Positions 9,297-18,443 are shown, numbered from the stretch's first letter. The stretch is 64,000 nt of DNA from DASWUZ01 sp036401375 (GCA_036401375.1 DASWVB010000005.1:100540-164539); one strand, 5' to 3'. Translations and numbers: made by a program. Notes: a model not told the origin generated them from the sequence alone.

Positions 9297-9318
9297 CCTA
9301 GTCGCAAGACAGTAGAGT

Positions 9319-9600
9319 TCAGGAGGCCAGGCTGCTAACGGCTACGTCTTTCATGGGGCTTACAGGCCGAGAACGGACAGTTGACCGGGCAAGCAGCCGT
9401 ACCCCTTCTTCGTTGGAATGTGTGAGCATGAAGCGCTGAGCGCACTCGCCGCAAAGCCAGTAGTGCTCCATGCGACGGGCGCGGGCTCCCACTGTACGCT
9501 TGGCGGTGGGTGAATCTGGTACATCAAAGACGAAAATACGCCCCTCACGCAGGTACTGCAGGGGTTTCAAACATTGCGGGTTGGCACAGGAGTCAACCAT
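9319..9600 (-). CDS. Small protein with two CXXC-type metal sites, conserved in Acidobacteriota
   Basis: A 93-aa protein with a very good AGGAGG ribosome site. An N-terminal C-ANPQ-C pair (SCANPQCLKPLQYLREG) and a second pair CGEC (HYWLCGECAQRF) together form a plausible four-Cys zinc site. Between them is REGRIFVFDVPD. From memory, similar small proteins recur in Acidobacteriota without an assigned function. The C-terminal 30 residues look disordered. It stands alone, upstream of hsp20 on the same strand but separated from it by a stem-loop. I cannot assign a function; a small regulatory or RNA/protein-binding zinc protein is possible. Confidence 0.7.
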   Translation of the reverse strand: MVDSCANPQCLKPLQYLREGRIFVFDVPDSPTAKRTVGARARRMEHYWLCGECAQRFMLTHSNEEGVRLLARSTVRSRPVSPMKDVAVSSLAS

Positions 9601-10001
9601 CCGTTCCTCCTTTGAAGCCGCCGGGTTGTGCGATACAGCACCTGACCATCAGAAGGATAGATGGTGCTCTATAGCCGTACCTCAGGTTGTTCATTTAGGA
9701 TGCGAAACGAGGCGCGCTGCGTTTCTCGAACTGTCTGGCTTAGCCAAATTTTGTGTCTCGAAAGAATTTCCAACGTTGACTGAATCGCTGCTTGCCCGCG
9801 CTACCGAGCGAGGCTCTTCCAGCCTGCCGCACCAAGGATAGCTCCCCAGGCTCGGCGTCGTCTGAGCGATCCGGACCGCTGCTGGTGTTTTCTCCACGTG
9901 TTTCATACAATGACGCTGATCACCCGCACTCGATGGCTACTCTGATTCCCCTGCTTCTCGGACTCGTTCGAGTCGTTGTTCTCATCTCTCGCGAGGCAGA
10001 A
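9601..10001. other. Intergenic region between divergent genes
   Basis: About 400 bases between the divergent two-CXXC protein gene and the SGNH/MBG gene. The plus-strand frame is open from 9792, but this part has no conserved features and the signal peptide begins at 10002. I see no RNA gene or repeat in it; it should hold the promoters of both genes. Confidence 0.5.
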
Positions 10002-12350
10002 ATGAACTCTTCTGGTACCTGGCTGCTTCTGCCCTGGCGTGTTTTCCTCTGCATGACTGTCCTGAGTTGCGCGAGCGCGGCCGCGCAGTCCCCTGCGCCT
10101 CCCCTGCTTCTCATGGGCACCACGCCCCTGGTGGTGAACAGCACCGCGACCATCGAGGTCGTGGTCAGCGATCCTGCCCTGATTCTTGGTCCAGGGGGTC
10201 AGGTGGTGATCGACTTCGGAGACAATACTCCGGCTGCCGCCGTGCCGCTCTCAACGTCGCGCGCCTCCACAACTCACACCTTTGCGACAGCTGGCGAGTT
10301 CAAGATAACCGCAAGCTACTCCGGCGATGCCAACTTCGCAGCAGCCACTACCTCCTTGACGGCCGTCAGTTTGGTTTCATCGCCTGTCTACACACTTCAG
10401 TCCTATGGTGACTCGTTCACCAGCAGCGCCCCAACAAGTTGGCCCGTCACCTTGAGTGCGGCGCTCGGGTGGCCATTGATAAACCATGCTCACGGAGGGT
10501 ACCGCACCATCGATGAAGCACCCTACGTCTACAGCTCGGTGGTCGATGCGACATACGCGAGCACCTGGCTGCTGGGCCAGAACGATGGAGGCTCGGTCTT
10601 CGGGCCAGGCATACAGCAGTTTCAAAGCGCAGCTCTGGCCCAGAATGCGTTTCTGGCGATACCCGAGGGTCCCGCCAAGTTCCGCGCCCAGAACAGCGGA
10701 GTCACCCAGAGCGGCCAATGGGTCGCAAGCGATATCTTTCCCGATACCGGACTGCTCAGCCACTCTGCCGGCAGCAGTCTGACGGCCACCGTTCCCGGCA
10801 GTACTCTTTACCTCGGACTGTCTTCCACCACCACCTCCGACTACATGGTGGACGTCCTCATCGACGGAATCGACCAGGGCACCCTGTCGCCTGTCTCGGC
10901 GTATACCGGCAACATCTCGGCGGGAGACACCTACGGCATGCGCTACCCGCTGGGCGGCAGCCAGACGGCCAGCCATACCGTGCAAGTTGTCTGTGTCAAC
11001 CCCGGAACCAGCGGCTGCTACGTCGATTGGGTGGGCGGTAATGGTCTGGCGAGACCCAACGCTCCCCCATATGTCTTCACGGGAATCAGCTATACAACGT
11101 TGCAGCCTGATCCCTTTGGAGGCTCGGAGGTAAGGCAGAACGCGGTCCGGGCGGCCGAGAGCCAGCTCCAGTCCGACGGCCTCGCCATCAGGCTGGCCGA
11201 TATCGCGGCGCACTTCAGCGGGCCGGACCAGCCCTCCTGCCTGCTGCCGGACGGGATCCATCCCGCCCCGTGCGGTCAGGATGTGTTGAAGACAGTTTGG
11301 CTCTCCGCGCTCACCTTCCTCGCTACCGAGGCACAGCGGATCGACGTTCCGCAGCAGGGAGCGGGGATCGGAGTTCCACTGACCCTCCAGGGGACGGCCA
11401 CATCGGGTTTGCCGGTTACCTTCAAGGTGATCTCGGGCCCGGGAACGATCAAGGGGAATCAGCTCACCGCCGACCAGACGGGAACGGTCGTGATTGAGGC
11501 AGTCCAGGCCGGCACGGCAACTGTACTTCCCGCGGCCCCCGTCCAAAGCAGCATTCCTGTCACTTCAACGCCGTTGACGGTTACCGCCTCGAACGCGACG
11601 CGGGTCTTCGGCGCTCCGGACCCGGCCTTCACTTACACCATCAACGGCCTGATCAACGGCGATACTGCGAGCTCCGCGATCAGCGGAACGCCAGCCTTCT
11701 CCACCACAGCGACAGCGACCTCGCCCGCTGGTCTTTACACCATCACGCCCTCCCTTGGAACGCTTACCTCGCCGAATTACAGCTTCACAAACTTCGTGAG
11801 CGGCACGCTCACGATTACCGACTACTCTCTGGCAGCGAATCCGGGCACTCTCACCATTAAAGCCGGCAAGAGCGGCTCGATGGCTGTCACCCTCACTCCG
11901 CTCTTTGGCTACCAGGGCAGCATCACCCTTAGCTGCGGATCGCTGCCGGCGCACGTCACCTGCACTCCTACCCCTGCCACCCTGGCGGCGGACGGGTCTG
12001 GCAACCCGGTCCAGGCTTCGATCACCATCCATACAGCCGGCGGGCCGAACGTCAATGCAGTTCTTCGTGATTCCGGCACCCACACCGAATTGGCGGCTTT
12101 CCTCTGGCTCCCTGGAGCAACCTGCGGCTTGCTTCTGCTGTTCAACCGGAGACGGCTGATGCGCGCAGGACCGCTCTACTTGGGTGCGATGCTGCTCGCT
12201 CTTCTGTTGGGGCTGATGGGCGCGATCGCTTGCGGCACGGGGACCTTTCCAGACGCGGCAGTCGGGACCAGCGTGATCACCATCAACGGAACGTCGGGTG
12301 GAACTCCGGCGCTCGCCCACTCCGCCCAGCTTACGATCAATGTCAATTAG
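10002..12350 (+). CDS. Secreted SGNH-like hydrolase with Ig-like and MBG domains and C-terminal membrane anchor
   Basis: About 782 aa from the ATG at 10002 (GAGG upstream). The signal peptide (LLLPWRVFLCMTVLSCASAAAQ) is followed by an Ig-like repeat (VVNSTATIEVVVSDPAL to AAATTSLTAV). Next comes a region beginning YGDSFTSS, whose GDS resembles block I of SGNH esterases, and ending in PDGIHPAPCGQ, resembling the block V D-x-x-H. A MBG-type beta domain (ATRVFGAPDPAFTYTINGL) and an IPT-like segment follow. Near the C-terminus two hydrophobic helices (AFLWLPGATCGLLLLF, LYLGAMLLALLLGLMGAIAC) suggest cell-surface anchoring. The predicted role is a surface or secreted lipase/esterase or carbohydrate deacetylase; the substrate is unknown and the SGNH blocks II-III are not obvious. 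Confidence 0.7.
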   Translation: MNSSGTWLLLPWRVFLCMTVLSCASAAAQSPAPPLLLMGTTPLVVNSTATIEVVVSDPALILGPGGQVVIDFGDNTPAAAVPLSTSRASTTHTFATAGEFKITASYSGDANFAAATTSLTAVSLVSSPVYTLQSYGDSFTSSAPTSWPVTLSAALGWPLINHAHGGYRTIDEAPYVYSSVVDATYASTWLLGQNDGGSVFGPGIQQFQSAALAQNAFLAIPEGPAKFRAQNSGVTQSGQWVASDIFPDTGLLSHSAGSSLTATVPGSTLYLGLSSTTTSDYMVDVLIDGIDQGTLSPVSAYTGNISAGDTYGMRYPLGGSQTASHTVQVVCVNPGTSGCYVDWVGGNGLARPNAPPYVFTGISYTTLQPDPFGGSEVRQNAVRAAESQLQSDGLAIRLADIAAHFSGPDQPSCLLPDGIHPAPCGQDVLKTVWLSALTFLATEAQRIDVPQQGAGIGVPLTLQGTATSGLPVTFKVISGPGTIKGNQLTADQTGTVVIEAVQAGTATVLPAAPVQSSIPVTSTPLTVTASNATRVFGAPDPAFTYTINGLINGDTASSAISGTPAFSTTATATSPAGLYTITPSLGTLTSPNYSFTNFVSGTLTITDYSLAANPGTLTIKAGKSGSMAVTLTPLFGYQGSITLSCGSLPAHVTCTPTPATLAADGSGNPVQASITIHTAGGPNVNAVLRDSGTHTELAAFLWLPGATCGLLLLFNRRRLMRAGPLYLGAMLLALLLGLMGAIACGTGTFPDAAVGTSVITINGTSGGTPALAHSAQLTINVN

Positions 12351-12394
12351 CGGGCCGTGGGGGAGTCCCGCGCCGGACACCGTATAACTGAACC

Positions 12395-13342
12395 ATGGCG
12401 TTCCTCCGCTCAACTTTCATCAGCCTGTCCAAGAGCCCCGCCATGCGGCGTTTCTCTGAGTCCTCTTCTCTTGGAGGTCGCCTCTCTTCGCGCTTCGTCG
12501 CCGGAATGGAGATTGAAGACGTCCTGCGCGCGGCCGAAGAGCTGAATGCGAATGGCATCTCCGCGACCCTTGACAGCCTTGGTGAGAGCGTCGGCACCCA
12601 GGCGGAGGCGCGAAGGTCGGCAGACACCTACCATCGTCTGCTGGACGCGATCAGCGAGCGCAAACTGAACGCGAACGTCAGCGTGAAGCTCACGCAGATG
12701 GGGCTGGCGCTCGATCCGGCGCTCGCGTATCAGATCGCCTCAGAACTCGTAAGCCATGCTGCTGGACTGGGAAACTTTGTCCGCATCGACATGGAAGACA
12801 GCTCCTTCACCGACGTCACTCTGGATATAGTGCGGCGTTTGCGTGCGTCCGACACCGGCGGACTCGCGTCCCGGGCTGACGCTGGACATGTCGGCGTGGT
12901 CATCCAGGCTTACCTCTATCGCAGTCTTGCTGACGTGGAAGCGCTGGTTCGCGACCGCATTCGGGTGCGGCTCTGCAAGGGCGCCTATCAGGAGCCGCCT
13001 GACGTCGCCTTCCCCGCCAAGAGCGACGTCGATGCGAACTACGTCAAGCTGATGAAGATTCTGCTGCAGAGCGGCGTCTACCACGGCATCGCGACTCATG
13101 ACGAAAAGATGATCGACGCCACTCGCAGCTTTGTACAGGAGAAGGGCATCGATCTGAAGAGCTTCGAGTTCCAGATGCTCTATGGCGTCCGCCGCGATCT
13201 GCAGCGTTCGCTCGTGAGCGAGGGTTTTGGGATGCGTGTCTACATCCCGTTTGGCCCCGAGTGGTACCCCTACTTCATGCGCCGTCTCGCGGAGAGGCCC
13301 GCCAATGTCCTGTTCCTGGCGCGTAACTTCTTCCGCAGCTAA
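12395..13342 (+). CDS. Proline dehydrogenase (monofunctional)
   Basis: A 315-aa FAD-dependent enzyme that oxidises proline to pyrroline-5-carboxylate. The beta/alpha-barrel motifs are present: NVSVKLTQMG, FVRIDMEDS, VVIQAYLYRS, RVRLCKGAYQEP, ATHDEKMI and the C-terminal EFQMLYGVRRDLQ with VYIPFGPEWYPYFMRRLAERP. The length matches the monofunctional PutB/FadM type rather than the fused PutA. No P5C dehydrogenase gene is adjacent. Electrons would pass to the quinone pool at the membrane. Confidence 0.95.
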   Translation: MAFLRSTFISLSKSPAMRRFSESSSLGGRLSSRFVAGMEIEDVLRAAEELNANGISATLDSLGESVGTQAEARRSADTYHRLLDAISERKLNANVSVKLTQMGLALDPALAYQIASELVSHAAGLGNFVRIDMEDSSFTDVTLDIVRRLRASDTGGLASRADAGHVGVVIQAYLYRSLADVEALVRDRIRVRLCKGAYQEPPDVAFPAKSDVDANYVKLMKILLQSGVYHGIATHDEKMIDATRSFVQEKGIDLKSFEFQMLYGVRRDLQRSLVSEGFGMRVYIPFGPEWYPYFMRRLAERPANVLFLARNFFRS

Positions 13343-13362
13343 GCCCTGTGCCCTGGCTTGAG

Positions 13363-14463
13363 CTACCGAGGGGGCGCTGGCTGGGGCTCGTAGGGCTCGA
13401 CGGAGAGCAGGTTGCCTAGAACGGAGCGCTCCTCGGGGCTGAACTGGCCTGCAAACCGCGGCGACTGCAGCTCAGAGGAGCGTAGCCCGGGCGGAACATT
13501 CCTCAGGTCCTGAAAGGCCCGCCTTACCGCGCGCTGACGATCCTGGGGCATGGTTCGAAGCTGGCTCGCAGCTCCGCGGACCTGGTCCCTCTGCTCCGGG
13601 GATAGCCGCTCCATATTTTCGACCCGCTGCAGCGTGCGCTCCCTCTGGCCGGCCGGCATATTGTCCAAGTCGTGAAGCCTCTGGACCAGCCGCTGCTGCT
13701 GCTGAGGCGCGAGACGATTAAAGCCGGGTTCACTCTCGAGTGCCCGCTCCTTCTCCTGGGGCGAAAGCGTCTGGTGGCGATCCAGCCAGTCTCCCAGATG
13801 CTGCTGACCGGGCTTGTCTCCCGAAGGTGGCTGCTGTTTAGGCGACCCCGTATAGGGCTGGCGGGGCTGGTAGCCCTGATTGCCGTTTGGCGCGGTTTGA
13901 AAGGCAGGGTTTTGATAGCCCCGATTCTCATAGGGTGCCTGGGGGTAACCGCCAGAAGGATATCTCTGGACGTTCGGCGCTACGGGCGAGCTGTTTTGCC
14001 CGCCCTGGGTTCCCCTTCCGTAGGCAGGCGGACCATAGCCCGGCGCCTGGGGACCGCCATAAGCAGGGGGCTGCACCGGCCGGTACTCCGGTCGCTGAGG
14101 TGCCGGCGGATAGTAGCTTCCCTGCTGCCCGGTTCCCCGGGGCCCGGCTAGCTGCGGACGCGTTGGCGCGGCCTGTCCACCTGACGCCTGCGCGCGGGAG
14201 CCCTCATTGTGCGGGTCATTGGAATGTTGTGGATGACGGCTTTGCGAATGGGACTCGTTGTTCTTCGGAGCAGCTTGATGATCATGCTCAGCCACGGCGG
14301 CAGCTGTGCCCAGGAAAGCGATCGTCGAAAGAGCCAGGCTCAGCAGGAGGGGCCGCAACGGTCCAGACCGCCGGCCAGAACACCCTGAGCCGCCGGACTT
14401 GCCAGGCGGACTGGAGCTCCGGACTGCCTTCATTCCCGGTCTTCCTGAGGCTTGCGACGGCAT
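13363..14463 (-). CDS. DUF3106 family protein, secreted, Pro/Gln/Gly-rich
   Basis: A 366-aa protein with an N-terminal hydrophobic segment (LLLSLALSTIAFLGTAAAVA) acting as a signal or anchor. A low-complexity region rich in P, G, Q and Y covers about residues 60-230. The C-terminal helical domain has repeated LSPQEKERAL, RLVQRLHDLDNMPAGQRERTLQRVENMERLSPEQRDQVR motifs typical of DUF3106, in which short helices begin with LSPEQR. It follows the sigma/anti-sigma pair on the same strand at a distance of 256 bases. This sigma, anti-sigma, DUF3106 order suggests it belongs to the envelope-stress regulon, perhaps as a periplasmic partner similar in style to CpxP/RseA-like sensors. That role is inference. 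Confidence 0.75.
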   Translation of the reverse strand: MPSQASGRPGMKAVRSSSPPGKSGGSGCSGRRSGPLRPLLLSLALSTIAFLGTAAAVAEHDHQAAPKNNESHSQSRHPQHSNDPHNEGSRAQASGGQAAPTRPQLAGPRGTGQQGSYYPPAPQRPEYRPVQPPAYGGPQAPGYGPPAYGRGTQGGQNSSPVAPNVQRYPSGGYPQAPYENRGYQNPAFQTAPNGNQGYQPRQPYTGSPKQQPPSGDKPGQQHLGDWLDRHQTLSPQEKERALESEPGFNRLAPQQQQRLVQRLHDLDNMPAGQRERTLQRVENMERLSPEQRDQVRGAASQLRTMPQDRQRAVRRAFQDLRNVPPGLRSSELQSPRFAGQFSPEERSVLGNLLSVEPYEPQPAPPR

Positions 14464-14719
14464 GACATTACTCCCCGGGCATCAACGTGACCTGATCGTA
14501 GCCGGCCTGTCTTCTGATGAGTGTCCGGATCCACATTACAAAGGTGCTCTATAGTATCGCGGTGTCGGCAGGCGCAGAACCGGTGTTCGACTCTTGCAGC
14601 GTGATGAAGCCTGCTGCGGTTCCGGCTTCCCTGTGGCCGCCAAGCATAGCCCCACCGGGGGTCCTACCGTTGGCGCGCCGGACACGACCCAGCCGCCAAG
14701 CCGCTCACCTGAGGTCGAG
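14464..14719. other. Gap between anti-sigma factor and DUF3106 gene
   Basis: A gap of 256 bases upstream of the DUF3106 gene and downstream of the anti-sigma gene. I see no coding sequence with support and no strong terminator. It may contain a sigma-dependent promoter for the DUF3106 gene. Confidence 0.4.
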
Positions 14720-15229
14720 TTACAGGTTGCTGTTGCTTGAACTATCCGCGTCGTTGTCAGTCTGATCGAGGGAATCAAGCTGCTGGAAGACCTGTGCGTT
14801 TCCATCCAGGTTCTGCAGATCGTGCACCGCTGCGGACTCCTGCACCGCCGCCTTCTGATGCATGTTCAGACCGGCAAAGGTTCCTCCTCCCGCTACCAGC
14901 ATCAAGGCCAGGGCGCCGGCAGCGAAAGGACGCAGCTGCATGTTCGATCCGAACAGGATCCTCGCACGCACCCGCTCCCACAAGCTGGCCGGAGCTGCGG
15001 CCTGCTCAGAGCGCAGCCGCGCCATCAGCCGGGTATTGAAATAGGGCGTCGGATCGGGAGCGGTCCAGTCATCCATCGCCGCCATAGTCGCCTGCAGCTC
15101 GGTAAGCTCCTCACGGCAGGGGGCGCAAGTCTCCACGTGGGCACGCGCTGCAGCCGGAACCGATTCCGGAGCCAGGAGCATGTCCGCCAGATGTTCACTA
15201 CCTCTTCCGCAAGTCATAACCTTCTCCAT
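14720..15229 (-). CDS. Anti-sigma factor with zinc-finger domain
   Basis: About 169 aa. The N-terminal zf-HC2 motif H-x3-C-x2-C is plain in ARAHVETCAPCREEL, preceded by EHLADMLLAPES. A single TM helix (PFAAGALALMLVAGGGTFAGL) sits at about residues 105-130, and the C-terminal periplasmic part is Asp/Ser/Asn-rich. This is the usual ZAS-type anti-sigma architecture, holding the sigma factor at the membrane until a signal releases it. The start is either ATG 15229 or ATG 15217; the latter has GGAGAAGG just upstream. It follows the sigma gene by 13 bases, so the two should be co-transcribed. Confidence 0.85.
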   Translation of the reverse strand: MEKVMTCGRGSEHLADMLLAPESVPAAARAHVETCAPCREELTELQATMAAMDDWTAPDPTPYFNTRLMARLRSEQAAAPASLWERVRARILFGSNMQLRPFAAGALALMLVAGGGTFAGLNMHQKAAVQESAAVHDLQNLDGNAQVFQQLDSLDQTDNDADSSSNSNL

Positions 15230-15242
15230 TCTCGATCTTTCT

Positions 15243-16217
15243 TTAATCCTGCGCGGCAAAATCCTTCAGCCGCTCCCGCAGGGTCTGATAGGCGCGAAAG
15301 AGCAGCGACTTGGTCGCCGATTCGCTCAACTTCAGTACCTTGCCGATCTCCTTGTAATCCATGCCCTGATACTTGTGCATCAGCACGGCATTCCGCTGCC
15401 GCTCCGGCAGAGCCAGTACGTGCTCTCGAATGGCCCGCATGCGCTCTGCCTTGACCAGATCCTGCTCCGCAGTCGCTCTCGGGTCGGCCAGGTCGGGATG
15501 CATCCCTGTCTCCGGGTCGGGCTGGTCGAGATAGACGTTCTGCGCGGCCTTTTCATGCTTGTGATCGCGCGCATGGTTCACTCCCAAATTAGTGGCGATG
15601 CGATAGAGCCAGGTCGAGAACTGAGCCTCGGCGCGGTAAGAGGCACGCGAGCGATACACCCGCAGGAAGACCTCCTGCGCCAGCTCTTCGGCGATGGCCT
15701 GGTTGCGCACCATCCGGAACATGTAGTGCAGCATCGGCCTGCGATACTTCTCTATAAGGTATGCGAAGCCGCTGTCGTCGCCCTCGCGGACCCGCAGCAT
15801 GATTTCGGCATCCGAAAGCTGACCGGCTGCTCGAGCATCCCGGGCTCCTGCCGCCCCCGGCAGAGTACCCGGCCTTGGGCCCTGCCACGATCTCTGATCG
15901 ATGACTAAGCTTGCCATACCACTACCAACCCCATTTTCGTCCAGAGGTTGCGCCTCGTCCCCGGTTTCATCTGGCAGGTCTCCGGCTGGTGGGTCCGAGT
16001 CGGCAAGGTCCGCGTCTTCGAGGTCCGCGTTTTGGAGGAGCTCCGGCTCGCCATCTGCGGAGTCAGCCCCCTCGTCTGCGAGGTTTGGGTCAGAAACGGT
16101 CAGCCGGGGGGAACCGCCTCCGTGCCCGCCAGGCGCCTTCGGTGCGGCAGCTGCAGCTAAAGAGCTGTGGCGTTGCGCTTGCGGCTGTTGCTCCTCTGGC
16201 TGAGGAAGGTTTCCCAT
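15243..16217 (-). CDS. ECF-type RNA polymerase sigma factor (RpoE-like)
   Basis: The C-terminal 200 residues are a clear ECF sigma factor. Region 2 has YLIEKYRRPMLHYMFRMVRNQAIAEELAQEVFLRVYR and FSTWLYRIATNLGVNH. Region 4 has LPERQRNAVLMHKYQGMDYKEIGKVLKLSESATKSLLFRAYQ. In the full 324-aa frame the first 100 residues are acidic and low-complexity (DLEDADLADSDPPAGDL), which is unusual for ECF factors. The internal ATG at 15917 (MASLVIDQ) would give a normal 224-aa protein and is a serious alternative start. The gene is directly upstream of its presumed anti-sigma factor. Confidence 0.9.
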   Translation of the reverse strand: MGNLPQPEEQQPQAQRHSSLAAAAAPKAPGGHGGGSPRLTVSDPNLADEGADSADGEPELLQNADLEDADLADSDPPAGDLPDETGDEAQPLDENGVGSGMASLVIDQRSWQGPRPGTLPGAAGARDARAAGQLSDAEIMLRVREGDDSGFAYLIEKYRRPMLHYMFRMVRNQAIAEELAQEVFLRVYRSRASYRAEAQFSTWLYRIATNLGVNHARDHKHEKAAQNVYLDQPDPETGMHPDLADPRATAEQDLVKAERMRAIREHVLALPERQRNAVLMHKYQGMDYKEIGKVLKLSESATKSLLFRAYQTLRERLKDFAAQD

Positions 16218-16409
16218 GCGGTGATTGAGTGATTGTACGCGGCCTCACGGCTGGTACGCACCCTGCCCATGGTGAGCTGGTTATCGGCACCAGTGTCCGC
16301 CGGATGGAATGCAGCCGGCAACCAATCCACAGACGACAGGACGGGGCGAGGTGCAGTCAGCCCGCTTCAAGGGGCACGCAGCGCCGGTCAGGTCGGCGAT
16401 GGGGAAAAG

Positions 16410-16715
16410 CTACGACTCGGAGCTGCCCTTTTCTATGGCGATGCGCAGTGACTTCAAAAAAACCACATCGCTGCTGCTGAAGGGGCCCTCGGTTGAGAGT
16501 GCCGTCGAGTCGGCAGGAGCAGGCAGAGCGGCAGGTTGTTGCTCGACCTCGTTCAGGCCGATGGTCGCCTCCAACATGAGTAATACATCAAATCCCTGCT
16601 TGCGGATATCCTGAACGACGCCAGCGATATGTTCGGATTCTGAGACCGAGTCATGGATGGCCTCTCCGAGCTGCCGGATCAGGTTCTTCAGTCTGGAATT
16701 CAAAGTATCACCCAA
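16410..16715 (-). CDS. Small conserved hypothetical protein
   Basis: A 101-aa soluble protein. The first 60 residues are predicted helical (LNSRLKNLIRQLGEAIHDSVSESEHIAGVVQDIRKQGFDVLLMLEATIGL). A Pro/Ala/Ser linker leads to a second conserved-looking helix (SSSDVVFLKSLRIAIE). It contains no catalytic motif. It is upstream of the sigma factor on the same strand, 192 bases away, so co-transcription is possible but not shown. I do not recognise the family. Confidence 0.55.
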   Translation of the reverse strand: MGDTLNSRLKNLIRQLGEAIHDSVSESEHIAGVVQDIRKQGFDVLLMLEATIGLNEVEQQPAALPAPADSTALSTEGPFSSSDVVFLKSLRIAIEKGSSES

Positions 16716-16822
16716 TTCTGCCGCAGGAGCTGCCTGGTCCCGCAGCGCGGATTTTCATCTACATTACGTGTGATGTCGCGGCAGGGCAATCTGAATCTTT
16801 TTTGCGCTGCTAGACTTTGATC

Positions 16823-17374
16823 ATGCAGTCGAACTCCTTCGCGCGCAAGCTGGGGATTGGGGTGCGGGTGGCTTCAAACATCCTCCGCGAGCGAAGCCGC
16901 GCCCTTCAGCAGCCGGAGGGTACTTCGACCGCATCCGGCGCCTCTGTGACTGCGGCTGCCCCAGAGGTAACGAGCCGGGGGGTGGAGGCAGTCGCAAGTG
17001 CGCCATCAGAGAGCGGGGTCCCGTTTACAGCTTCAGTGCTGTCAGGAAAGGCAGCGGTAAAGACCGGCTCCCGAAGCCGGGTAGCCGCCCAGAAAACCCG
17101 CGCCGTGGGACACGCCTCCAGACGCTTCGGGCAGGCTGTCTGGGGTCCATTTGCTCACGTCAGCGGAGTGCTCTGGCTGGAGGTAACGGGCCTCTTCTTT
17201 GGCATCTTTGCGCTCTTCTTCGCCCAGAGCGTCTATCGCCTGCGCCACGACTACGCGAGCGGGCAGGGTCATGGAAGGTTTCTGCTCTATTCGGCAGCGG
17301 CGCTGCTCTTTTTCTACTTTGCAGGCACCTCATTTGTCAGGGCCCGCCGCAAGGGCCGTTACCGCAGTCGCTGA
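16823..17374 (+). CDS. Putative membrane protein with two TM helices
   Basis: About 183 aa. The N-terminal 100 residues are basic/Ala/Ser-rich and probably cytoplasmic (FARKLGIGVRVASNILRERSRALQQ, then a variable linker). Two TM helices follow: VLWLEVTGLFFGIFALFFAQSVY and FLLYSAAALLFFYFAGTSFV, with an RLRHDYASGQGHGR loop between them and a basic C-terminus RARRKGRYRSR. The start could be 16817 or the ATG at 16823. It is divergent from the 101-aa gene. I cannot assign a function. Confidence 0.6.
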   Translation: MQSNSFARKLGIGVRVASNILRERSRALQQPEGTSTASGASVTAAAPEVTSRGVEAVASAPSESGVPFTASVLSGKAAVKTGSRSRVAAQKTRAVGHASRRFGQAVWGPFAHVSGVLWLEVTGLFFGIFALFFAQSVYRLRHDYASGQGHGRFLLYSAAALLFFYFAGTSFVRARRKGRYRSR

Positions 17375-17594
17375 TACGTTCTACGGCTGAACGGCGGCTG
17401 CGTGCTGGTGGCGGGGCCATGAGTATCGCATGCTAACATCGGCTCTGGGCCCTACTCCCCGCTGCGGGCCCTGTTCGCGTCCTGAGCGGACGAGTAGCGA
17501 ACAGACGCTGCCAGAACTCTGACAGGCGCGCCTCGCCCATGGTGATTTACCCTTGCGGCGCGGGAGAGAATGCCCGCGAAAGAGTCTATCCCGG

Positions 17595-18320
17595 ATGACG
17601 CAGGACCTGATCCTCAAGATCTTTCAGTATGTGATTCTGTTGTTTGCACTGAGCCTGCACGAGGCGTCGCATGCCTGGATGGCCTCCCGCCTGGGCGACC
17701 AGACGGCCCGCATGCTCGGACGTGTGACCCTGAATCCGCTGAAGCATATCGACCCAGTCGGCACGGTGCTCATCCCGCTCTTCATGCTCTTCATGCCGGG
17801 CTATGGCAGGTTTCTGATCGGCTGGGCGCGGCCGACGCCGGTGAACAGCCGGAACTTCAAGCGCTTTGTCCGTGATGACGTGATGACCACCCTCGCTGGC
17901 CCCGTCAGCAACATGCTGATGGCTGTGATCTGCTTTGTGGCGCTGATGGTGCTGAAGCTGTCGAGCCTCGGTGGCAAGCTTTCGGTCATGGTCGCGATCC
18001 AGACGGCGCGCCATCCTGGCATCTCGCTTGAGGACATGGGGCTTGCGTCCGCGGGCATGCCTGCACTCTTCCCGGTCGCGATGCTCTGTTATCTCGGCGT
18101 GCTGGTGAACCTGTCGCTGGCAATATTCAACCTGCTGCCGCTGCCTCCGCTCGACGGAAGCCACCTCGTACGGCATGTGCTGCCGTACCGCTTCCTGCGG
18201 GTTTATGACTCGATGGGGATCTTCGGGCTGATCTTGATCCTGTTCGTGGGGCGGCAGGTCGTGGGCTCGATCGTGGCGGCGGTGCTCGGGGTGATCGACG
18301 CTTCGTTGTGGACGCTCTAG
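17595..18320 (+). CDS. Site-2-protease-like M50 family membrane protein
   Basis: About 241 aa with several TM helices. The zinc-protease motif HEASH (HExxH) lies in the first TM segment (LLFALSLHEASHAWMA) and the second motif NLLPLPPLDGSHL carries the third metal ligand Asp. These are the two defining motifs of site-2 intramembrane proteases. There is no PDZ domain, so it belongs to the small M50 group often listed as site-2 protease family protein. The frame opens at 17553, but the ATG at 17595 (MTQDLILKIFQYV) begins the hydrophobic domain. It is 120 bases before trpS. A role in releasing membrane-bound regulators is possible; the substrate is unknown. Confidence 0.85.
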   Translation: MTQDLILKIFQYVILLFALSLHEASHAWMASRLGDQTARMLGRVTLNPLKHIDPVGTVLIPLFMLFMPGYGRFLIGWARPTPVNSRNFKRFVRDDVMTTLAGPVSNMLMAVICFVALMVLKLSSLGGKLSVMVAIQTARHPGISLEDMGLASAGMPALFPVAMLCYLGVLVNLSLAIFNLLPLPPLDGSHLVRHVLPYRFLRVYDSMGIFGLILILFVGRQVVGSIVAAVLGVIDASLWTL

Positions 18321-18443
18321 AGCCTGGGAACTGCAATCAGAGTATCGCCGATACGAGATGAGGTCACCTCTTCCGTACAATGGATTGGCTCTCTCATAGC
18401 TCAAGCCGGCGGCTCTCGCCGTGCCCGGCGGAGCACAAGCGGG

